The position numbers and the translations under genes were made by a program. From positions 1 through 31,445 of IMG/VR virus record IMGVR_UViG_3300023115_000069: 31,445 nucleotides of DNA; one strand, given 5' to 3'. The stretch's first letter is position 1. Every line of letters starts with the position of its first letter. The DNA is from a virus. Under the pieces are notes generated by a model. The model made no database searches, was not told where the DNA came from, and saw only the letters and a program-made list of their open reading frames with translations. Below are positions 1 through 10,700 of this stretch, in pieces.

Positions 1-1706
1 ATGATTTTGAAGGATCTGCGTTATCGACGCTGATCGACACACTCGCTTATAACACCTACTATACGGCGTTCAACACCAATATGGTGGTCAATGAACTATT
101 CATTGATTCAGCGACCTTGAGGGACAACGTAGTAGCGATTGCGAAGCAATTAGGATACAGACCTAAGAGCATTACGTCTCCTACGGCATATATTTCTTTT
201 ACAGTTACTTATAGCAATCCCACATCTGATACTGAACTTTTCTTGAAGAAGGGCACTGGGTTCATTGCTTCTTATGACAACAACATCTATCAGTATGTTG
301 TGACCGATGATGTCAAAGCACAAGTATCAAACCAAACTGCAGTTTTTGAAAATGTTCCTGTTAGAGAGGGAACGCAACTAGTCAGTACGTTTACTGTCAA
401 TACTTCACTCAAGTCACAGAGATTTGTACTTGACAATAGAAATATTGACACCAATACCATTAGAGTCAAGGTATTTCCAACTGGTGGATCGTTTAGTGAA
501 CCATATCTTGTAGCAGATAATATCTTAGGAGTTGATGCTAATTCGAAAGTCTTTTTCTTAGAGGAAATTGAAGATGAAAGATATGAATTGTTATTTGGAG
601 ATGGTGTTCTAGGCAAGAAACTTGATAACGGCGCAAGAATTGAAGTTTCTTATATCACCACATCTGGTCCAGAGTCTAATGGTGTTAGAACATTTGTATT
701 CTCTGGTGTCCTAGAAAATCCCGATGGTGTTTCTCCAAACTCTTTCAATGTTACTATCAATTCGACAGTAGCATCATCTGGTGGTGAGGATATGGAATCT
801 ACCACCAGAATCAAGTACAATGCCCCTAAGGCATATGGCACACAGGACCGCGCTGTAACCGCCCAGGACTACGCTTCAATCGTTCGTAGGGTATATCCTG
901 CCACCAGTGACATCATCATCTTTGGAGGCGAAGATCAGGACCCTCCAGAGTATGGTAAAGTATTCATTGTATTGAAACCAGAAGACGCTTCTTACATTAC
1001 TTCTTTAACAAAGCAAGAAATTATTAGTGAACTGGAGAAATATGTTGTTGCTTCGGTAGAACCTGTTATTGTTGATCCATCTATTCTTTATGTTGAAGTA
1101 CATAGCAAGATTTATTACGACCGTAACGTTACTGATCAAACTCCAGCACAAATTAGAGATAAAGTAATCGGTTCTGTTCAAGATTATATCGACACATCAG
1201 ACACAGAAAAGTTCAACGGTAAATTTAGATACAGTAAATTCATTGGTGTAATTGATGATGCTGATCGCAGTATCAACTCTAACCTAACTGAAGTTACAAT
1301 GAGAAAGGATTTCTATCCACAACTCAATTCTACATTTTATTATGAGATTTGTTTCCAGAACGAATTTGATGAGGATTGCGACGGTCCAACTCTTTCTACT
1401 ACTGGTTTTAGGGTCACTGAATATCCTAACTTTGATGTCTATCTTGAAGATAGGGATGGCAAAATTGTCCTATATAGACTAGACACTGTAACTGGTGAAA
1501 AAGTTGTCCTCGACAAGGAAGTTGGGGATATTGATTATGTAAAAGGTGAGTTGAGAATGTACAATTTGACTATTATCAAGGGTTCATTCTTTGATAATAG
1601 AATCTCAGTTAGAGTAAAACCACTATCTAATGATGTCAAGGCACTCCGCGAGGTCTATCTTGATGTTGATGTAGCGAATTCAAGTTTCACCGCATATAAA
1701 GAGTAA
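1..1706 (+). CDS. gp6: Baseplate wedge protein, T4 gp6 type (5' end outside window)
   Basis: The reading frame is open from the first complete codon at position 3, so the ATG at 81 is an internal methionine and the true start lies upstream of the window. The residues before that ATG (DFEGSALSTLIDTLAYNTYY) continue directly into NELFIDSATLRDNV, which is the conserved N-terminal core of T4-like gp6. Further on, nt 924-968 encode the family motif GGEDQDPPEYGKVFI. In T4, gp6 dimers link neighbouring wedges into the inner ring of the baseplate and bind gp7 and gp53. The visible part is 568 codons (T4 gp6 is about 660 aa), so roughly 90-100 residues may be missing if lengths are similar. The stop is 4 nt before the start of the giant gene, suggesting co-transcription and possibly coupled translation. 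Family identification is by motif recognition and I consider it secure. Confidence 0.93.
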   Translation, partial: DFEGSALSTLIDTLAYNTYYTAFNTNMVVNELFIDSATLRDNVVAIAKQLGYRPKSITSPTAYISFTVTYSNPTSDTELFLKKGTGFIASYDNNIYQYVVTDDVKAQVSNQTAVFENVPVREGTQLVSTFTVNTSLKSQRFVLDNRNIDTNTIRVKVFPTGGSFSEPYLVADNILGVDANSKVFFLEEIEDERYELLFGDGVLGKKLDNGARIEVSYITTSGPESNGVRTFVFSGVLENPDGVSPNSFNVTINSTVASSGGEDMESTTRIKYNAPKAYGTQDRAVTAQDYASIVRRVYPATSDIIIFGGEDQDPPEYGKVFIVLKPEDASYITSLTKQEIISELEKYVVASVEPVIVDPSILYVEVHSKIYYDRNVTDQTPAQIRDKVIGSVQDYIDTSDTEKFNGKFRYSKFIGVIDDADRSINSNLTEVTMRKDFYPQLNSTFYYEICFQNEFDEDCDGPTLSTTGFRVTEYPNFDVYLEDRDGKIVLYRLDTVTGEKVVLDKEVGDIDYVKGELRMYNLTIIKGSFFDNRISVRVKPLSNDVKALREVYLDVDVANSSFTAYKE

Positions 1707-1710
1707 GTAA

Positions 1711-4700
1711 ATGCCCGCTGTAAAGACTAAGAGAATCTCTACTCTGATTGAGTCCCAGCTTCCTGAATTCATTTCTACTGAATATGAACTTTTTGCTAAG
1801 TTCGTTCAGAAGTATTATGAAGCGCAGGAAGTCCAAGGCGGCACATTGGATATCATTAGCAATATCCAAAAATATGCGGATATTGACTACTACGAGAAAA
1901 ATCTACTAAAGCAGAATGATATTCTTTCTGCTACAATCTCTGCTACTGATACTACCATTGTTGTAAATGATGCGAGTTCATTTCCAGCAAAGAACGGTTA
2001 CATCAGAATTGGCAATGAAATCATTTTCTACGCCACACGAACTGATACTGAGTTTCAAGAGTGTTCCAGAGGCGTTAGTGGTAATACAACTCTTGGAGAC
2101 TTGTATTCTGCTTCTAATTTTGAGACTACGGAGGCAGCATCACACGTCTCTGGGGAAAAAGTATTCAACGTAAGCAACCTATTTCTCTATGCTCTGGTAA
2201 AGAACTTTGAGAATCAATATCTTGGTTCATTCCCAGAGAAGTATCTTCGTGGTGAAGTTGATAAGAGAACTCTTATCAAGAACATTAACAAGTTCTACAA
2301 GGCAAAGGGAACTGATAGTTCAATCAAGTTCATCTTCAATACCATCGTATCGCAAGATGTAACTAACAAACCAGAAGTATACAAACCAAAAGACTATACT
2401 TACAAAGCATCAAAGTCTGATTGGGTCAATGTATATGCCCTAAAAGTAAAAGTAATTTCTGGTGATCCAAAAGATCTTATTGGAAAGAAACTCATTCAGG
2501 AAGCAACTGATGAGTATGGTTATGTTTCTGCTACGGTTGACAATGTAAAACCAGAAGGAACTTTTGACGGCGAGCAGATTTGGAACATTATCCTCGCTTC
2601 AGAGACAGTTACAGGAGAATTTGCTGTCTCAACTAAGACTCGTTTGGAGAGAGATCTATCTCAAAATGATGGTGTTGGAAAGAGAGTTGATGTTTTCTCC
2701 ACAATCGGATGGGGCAAAACTGGATCAATCCTTATTGGAGAAGAAGTAATTCAATTTACTGATAAGAACGTAACTCAATTTATTATCTCAAAAAGAGGTA
2801 ACACAACTTATAACCACCAAGAAGGGGCGTCGGTATACAAACCAGTCATTATTTCTGGTTCTAACGTAAGTCTTCTAACTCTTGGTGTAGTATACAATCT
2901 TGAAATTACAGATCCACAACCATATTCATTCACCGAAGATACTATTCAAGTATCAAATCCTGGATTTGAAACTCCAGATCCAAAAATTGTCAGGACTGGA
3001 ACAAACCAAACAAGATGGATTTTGAATCAGAATCTACCTATCAATGCTCCAACTCTACCAACAGTTGTAACACAACTAGGTCAGACTTCAACTGATGTGT
3101 CGGCAATTTTTGCTGATGATCAATATTACTATATCACATCATCTAGTTATCCATCACACAAGATCTTAGACGGTTCTACAGTAACAGAAGAAGTAAAGGA
3201 TCAAAAACTTCTTCGTATTATCAGGCAGCAAGCGACTAGAACTACAGAAAAGTACAAGACTCCTAAGACTGAAGTTGGAATTCTTCTCAATGGTGTTCGT
3301 TTGTATGGACATAGAGATCAAGAAAGTATTAGATTTGGTAAACTCGAAGAAGTAAGAGTAAACACTCAGGGTAGTGGATATACCAAACCACCATTTGTTC
3401 TTCTCGATGGTGTTCCAAACAAAGTTAGAGCAGTTCTTTCTGGTTCTGTTGTAGAAAGATATATTGTAGATACAAATGATACGTTCCCAAGAACTCCCGT
3501 TGTTGATGTAACTTCAGGCAGGGGAGCAGTTGTCAGTGCGGTTGTTACTGGTGATAAAATTACCAGTTTGGTAGTTGATGAACCAGGAGAGTATTACTCA
3601 TCACCTCCTATCGTTAGAATTACCGATAGAAATGGAAAAGGAAGATTTGCCGAATATACTTCAATTGTAGATACTAATGGCAGACTTGTTGGATTCAATA
3701 AGTTAGCAGAAGGAAACTTCTATAATCAAAATACTGTATCAGTTGAGATTATTGCTGTTGGATCTGGAGCTACTGCTACACCTCTCCTTAAAGAATGGAA
3801 CTTTAATAGATACGAAAAACTAAAATCAAAACTAGATCCAGAGAATGGATATGTATTCAAGAACTATAATAATGTTCTTGAGTATGGTTATGGTCAAGTA
3901 GCAAACCCCAAGGCACTAAGAGTCGCTCTAAATGACAACCTCGGACAATCTGGACTAGAACCAGCAAGCAAGACACACTCACCAATTCTTGGTTTTGCTT
4001 ATGATGGCAATCCAATCTATGGTCCTTTTGCTCATGAGAATCCATTAGATCCTCAATCTCCTATTGTTAGGATGACATCTAGTTATAGTAGAAATGGATC
4101 TCGTCCTGGTGGACCATCTATCAATACCTATGCTCTAGGTTCTTTTGTAAATGATTACACTTACAACCATAAGAGCGGTTCTCTAGATGAAAATAATGGT
4201 AGATATTGTATCACGCCAGACTTTCCAGAAGGAACTTACGCATACTTCTTGACAATTGATAGCAATCAAACTCCAGTATATCCATATATCTTAGGAGAAA
4301 ATTTCTATTCACTTCCAGTAGATAGTAACTACAACTCAAATATCAATCAAAATGATGTTCCAAAAACAGCAAAGAGATTCTTTGTTCCTGGTATGCCAAG
4401 GAATGGAGAGGGAGTTTTTGCTAAAATCAATGAAGTAAAGTCTGGAACTATTGACTCTATTGTAATTGATCATTCGTCAGATAACTTCTCGGTAAACTCT
4501 AAGGTTTATTTTGATAACAGAGGATCTGAAGGATCTGAAGCAGAGGCGTTAGTAAAATCGGTTAAGGGAAAGCAAGTATCCTATATTGACAGTTATGAGA
4601 ACAAGGTAGTAAAACTAACCACAATTCAGAATGCTTATTTGTTTACTGACGATATTCTAAGACAACCATCATCTAATGCTTCTGGTCAAATCGTTGGTCA

Positions 4701-7700
4701 AGTAAGAAATGACAACGAAATCGTTCTCAAAAATGTTATTGGAACTTTTGATAATACTGGAACATTCTCCGCTGATATCAAGACATTCTTTATTCTTCTA
4801 GATCAAGATAGTTCCTACACTAAAGGTGCTATTCTAAGTTTGACAGATGGAATCAATCCAGCAATTGCTACAGCAGAAGTTCTGAATGGAACTAGTCAGC
4901 AAAACGTTGTTGAGATCAAGGTTCTCAGTGGAGATTGGTTACAGTTCAATCAAGGAGAATACTTCCTCCAATCAAACGACTTTTTCAATACTTCTGGAAC
5001 AAGACCAGTAGTTCTAACTTCTCTCAGTGACAATCTAGAACCATTTGAGGTAAATCAGAGTGTTGCTCTTGTAGAAACAGCGGATAATCATGGTCTTGGT
5101 ATTGATGATAAGGTCAACATCAGTATTTTCCCTGATGATTCTATCAAGACTAAAACATATTATCTAAGAAAGAGACTCTATCAGAAAGTAGTTTTCAAAG
5201 CGCCATCATATTCTTCAGAGATTGATGATACTGGTATTGGCAGATTCCAGATCTTGAATGGTGGAGCAGACTATGCTCCTGGAACTTATAATAACGTTCC
5301 TCTTACTGGTGGAACGGGAACTGGTGCTACTGCTAGCATCACCGTCTCCAGTGTTGGTGTTGTTTCAAGTGTTGTAATTCAGAACCAGGGTACAGGATAC
5401 AGAAAGGCAGATTATCTATCTGTTGATGATGAATCACTGGAGAGATCTGTTGCTTCACAAAGTACATCCAGATTTACTGTTTATGTTGACCATGTTGGAT
5501 TTGCTTCTGGATCAACCAAACTAAATGTAAAAACTTCCAACAAACTTGCTGAAGGTGATTTGGTATTGATTGGTGATGAAGTTATTGAAGTATCTTCTAT
5601 CAATGGTAATGAGTTGACTGTATTAAGAGGAAGAGAAGGATCTGTAGATAAAGATCACTATAATGGTCAACCAGTAACTTTATACAAACCAAAATACAAT
5701 TTTGCCGATGGATTCCAGATTGGATCCAATAATACCTCTGGATTTATTTTATCATATGATTCTGCCACTCAGGAAGCGATTATAGTTTACAATTATGAAG
5801 TTCAACTGACCAACGCAGAAGACATTAAGATAAGCACCACTTTCTTTGATTCAAGTGTGCCATCCAGATCTGTTTCCGTAAAGACAGCAGATTCTATTGG
5901 ATATAAATTTGAATTCTCTGAAGATAACGTAACATTTGTTCCAAATCCAACAATTGATATTCAAGAATTCTATCGTTATAAGTTTGACACCTCGCACTCA
6001 TCACTAACTGGAACTTACTTTGATCTAAGTCCAAGTAAGAACTATAATCTTATTACTCAAGAAAAACTAGCAACAACTGTTCTTCCTGGAAATTCGGGAG
6101 CATTTACAGAAGTCAAGTTTGGTTTTGGGTCAAGAATTGCTTCAAATAACTACACTTCTAAAGTTGGAACTGATTTTACTAATTTCTACTATTTTGATAA
6201 AAATCAAATTGTAGATTCTGAAGGAAGTTACTTAAAGATTGTTACCGATCCACTTCAAGGGGAAAAGACAGTAATTTATGTAACACCAAATAGATTTGTA
6301 TATAATGTTCCATCAGAACCTCTTTGGGATGGATCTGGAACTATCAATTACACAACTACAGGTCAATTCGCAGTTGGTGAAATCAATGATGTAAAAATTA
6401 CTAATCTTGGATTGAACTATAAAAAAGTTCCAATTATTATTGGTGTAGATCCAAATCAGAATTTCAAAGCATCGGCAACTGTTTTGTTTGACGAAGCGAC
6501 ACAAACTATCACTGGTATTAGAACCGACAATAAAGGATCAAACTACGTAAATCCTAAAGTTGTTATTGTCGATGGAGATGGCGTTGACGCCGAATTCAAT
6601 ATTGTGGTTAGAAACGGAGAGATTTTTTCAATCACGGTAAAGAGTCCTGGTGTTGGGTATACCTATGCTCCAGTTGTGGAAATTATCGAATCTGATATTG
6701 AAGCATATGTTGATAGTGATACAATTGGTCTTCCACAAAGTATCAGTATTGTTAGAAATGGTGGATCTTTCCATCTAGACAAAACTGTATCATCCAAGTT
6801 TACTTCGAAATACACAGTATCACTAACTTCTCTAAATGGAACTTTCAACAAAGGAGAAACAGTAGTTCAGAAAATTGGTTCTACCGAAGTTTCTAGATCT
6901 GTTGTATCTGAGTGGAGAATTGGAACTAATTTACTCAAACTAGAAAATGTAAGGGGTATTCTCAGAGAAGATGTAGAAATTGTTGGATTATCCTCAAGAT
7001 CCACAGGAACTGTAAAAACTATTTTTGTAAGTTCGTTTGGCGAAAATATTACAGCATTCTTTGATAATGTTGGATACTATACTTCAGATAGAGGAAGACT
7101 TGGCGTATCAAATCAAAAGATAACAGACAGTTTCTTCTATCAAGATTATTCATATGTTGTAAAATCTAAAACTCCTATTGATCAGTGGCGTGAACTGATC
7201 AAGTCAACTACTCACCCAGCTGGATTCAAATTATTTGGTCAAGTTGACATCGAAACCAATGCTGGTATTGAGATGCCAGCAGAAACACCAAAGGCATCTC
7301 ACTTCAGTGTTATTCAACTCTGGGATCCAGAAAAGAACAAAATTACTATTGAAAATACTAGAAGGACAATCACACAAACTGTCCAAAAGGTAGAAAATCA
7401 AAGAATTAGAAAAGGATCTGGATCTGCTTCAACATCAGAATTCAACTTCAACGAATCTCGCGCATTTACAGTTACGCTAGCAGCACCATTTGATGGTTAT
7501 TATGATAACCAAGGAAGATTACAGGGAACAACCAGTTTCCAAATTTTGAATAATGGATTACCATTTACCCCAGCAAGTGCTAAGAATCTTATTATCACAT
7601 TAGACGGAGTTTTACAGGAAGCAGAAGTTTCATATACTATTTCTGGTGACACAATAACTTTTGCTAAACCACCTTTAGGACCATACCAAAAACTAACTGG

Positions 7701-10700
7701 CAATAACTTATCAGAACTTACCAGTTATCCTGGTGTAACTTTCTATGGTCGCTATTTCACTTTCAAAGACACACAATATAATACAAGATATTTCAAAAAA
7801 CTTAGAAATATTTTCCAAAGAAATGGAAGATGGTTAGACTCCGCTAATCAGATTGAAAGAAATAGAACCTTTATTGTCGAAGAATCAGTCGGTTACGGTA
7901 TATTCAAACATCCAGGATTGGACTGGAGTACAAAGAAAGATGATTATGAAAGAGATCTTGGATATATCTTAGATGCTTATGAGCACGATGTTAGATTTGG
8001 CGGTAACGTAAAAACTGTTGATTTTACCACTATTTTCAATCAAGATACTGATTATGATTATATCACTAAGAACAAAGTAGAATCTTTAGACATCTTTAAG
8101 TATGCGACAAATTTAGCAAAACTTGCGATAAGAAATTGGGATGTTGTTGAAAATAATGTTTCATACATCCAAGGTTCAAAACTTGTTACAGTTCAAGATA
8201 CTAACAGATTAGCAGTTGGCATGTACATCAGTTCTGGTAGGGCATTCTCTGTCAATACGAGAATTGTTTCAATTGATAGTGCCACACAAGTTACTCTTTC
8301 ACATGCTGCTCTTGCTAATTCTGGTGGTGGCGGAGGAGCTCCCGATGGCATTACCCCGTTGAGCGGATCAACATCTGGAAATTATACATTGCCAACAAAC
8401 ACAGGTGCTGTAGAACCAGGAAATACATTTGCTGTCACACCAGGAGATGAACTAGTTGCTCCAACTTCATTCTCTGGTTCTGATACTGCTACTTTCTATA
8501 TGAGTGGTATCAATTCTGGAACATATTACGATGCTTCAAATCTAATCTTCAATAATAAACAATATTTACAGGAAGAAATCAGTGAATATATTTACGATAC
8601 TTATGTTCTTCCACAAGCGGATAAACAAAAATGTTCTAGAGATTTAGGATATCTTATTGATAGCATTGTTTATCATCTAAGATTTGGTGGTAACGAAAAG
8701 GTTGTAGAGTTTGCCAGACTTTACTACACCAATGCTGGATATCCATATGGAGAAACACTAACATATATTAATAGAAGTGCTGAAGAGACAGCAGCTGCTA
8801 TTGATGCTTGGGAGAAACTTGGTGAGAAAATGATTCTCGCCATTAGAAATTCTCTTGGCGCTGGAACATATACCAGCATCACTCCATATACCGATTTGAC
8901 AATTGCTGTTGATTCTATAAGTCCAGTGTGCGCCGAAGTAGCTTCTTCGATCACCACAATGATTGATATTGTCAAGAATATTCTTGCCAATGGAACAGGT
9001 GCTGTTGATGCTGTTGGTGTAAATTCGAATAAATCTGGATATTGGACAGATACAAAGACATATACAAATTATAACCTAATTCCAGATCCACTTCTACCAG
9101 CACAAGAGTGTGATGATGTAGTATCTTCCGTAGATGGATTGTATGACAATGTTGAAGATGTCTTGAATAAGATTTCTGTCACAAGATCTCTACCAGATTA
9201 TGTTGACGGCGAAAACAAAATCTTCGAGATGTATTGGGAAGATGGATCAGAAGTTAATACAGAAGAAGATGAAGATCTTTTCTTGTCAATCAATGCTGTA
9301 TTACAACGACCAAAATATAATGCCGAATATCCTGGTCAAGATGCTTATTATATTGACAGAACTACGATTCCCAACAAATTAGTATTTGATGTTGCTCCAA
9401 TCTGGGATCAAGATTTTGGTGCCAAGAATATTGGAGAACCAACTGCTGTAGAAAAAGTTGTTGGTATTGGCGTAGGAAACTACAAGAGACTAACTGTTGA
9501 CTACGATTTGGTTGATGGTGTAAAGACTGGTCCATTCCTGATTCTTGATGTTGAAGATCTCACTGTTCAAAGTATTGACGACAAAGAATATTTGTATGTT
9601 TTTGTGGATGGCGTTCTTCAAAGAGAAGGTTATAGTTATGAAGTAGCAGGTCCAAACATTTACTTCAACGTTCCTATCAAAAAGGAAATGAAGATTGATA
9701 TGAGATATCTCTATGGTAGAGATGTTGGTCAGATTCTAAATGTTTATGATTTTGCTCCAGATTCTTATTACACAAAATCATTTGTTACTATTGACACTAC
9801 TGCGGGGATTGATACTCTTCTTGGTTATTATTGGATGGGAAATCAAAGAGGTCTTCCAGTTCAGGCATTCCAAGTAAGACAAAATGGAACATATAATGTT
9901 TTAGGAGAACTTTCAAATATTCGTGCTGTTGGCAATCAATTACAATTTGATTGTTTTGGATATGAATGTGAACTTGATACATCTTTAGATATCACATTTG
10001 CTGTAAAAGGAAGATATACATTAAATACCCAAGTTTCATTCTCTGATTATTCTATCACATATGAAAGTGATGAAGATGGAAGATTGCTTCTTTCAACAAA
10101 TGACCAAGTTTGGTCTGGAACAATTATTGGTAAGAGTTACAGAAAACCATTTGTAAATCTTTCAAATGGTGATAATATCAGAGTAGAAGGTGAAGATAAG
10201 TTTAGAAGGATTAGAAGACTTCCTGGAACAACCACCAGTAAAGAGCAAAGACCACAAGAACAAGTTTCAAACTCTATGTTTGGATCTGTTGAAGTCGAAA
10301 GATATAATGGCATTACTCGTGGCGAAGGTTTAAGTATTGTCGCTATTATTGAAAATGGTGTAGTTGTCGATTTACAATGGAATCAGCGTAGTTGGGATCC
10401 ATTGACTCAACCAACCGCATATCAATACTTTACTCCTCCAGTTATTCATTTTATTCCATTAGATGGAAATGGTGGTGGAGCAAGAGCAAACGTTCTTGTA
10501 AGTAAGGGTCAAGTCATCAGTGTTGATCTTATCGATGGTGGTTCTGGATATACTAAAGCACCAAAAGTAGAGGTTGCTCGAAGATATGATATTCTTGCTG
10601 ACAGAGACATTGGTGTTTCACTAATCAATGTTGGTATCAATCCATTTGTAGAAAGTGCTGGACTAACAGCAACTTCTGTAATCAACGTCATTGGAAATCA

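Noticed and set aside
290-616. Open frames on the minus strand (this one and many others of 60-127 codons across the window)
   Set aside because: They all lie opposite convincingly coding plus-strand genes, lack recognisable domains and ribosome binding sites, and are expected by chance in long genes.
1695-1702. TATAAAGA before the giant gene as a late promoter
   Set aside because: It has one mismatch in a key position, lies within the gp6 coding end and is only 8 nt from the ATG, too close for a transcript leader.
1967-2173. Short plus-strand frames inside the giant and DUF4815 genes (for example 1967-2173, 2564-2749, 20177-20389)
   Set aside because: They overlap the long genes in another frame and their products show no domain or regular composition; they are shadows.
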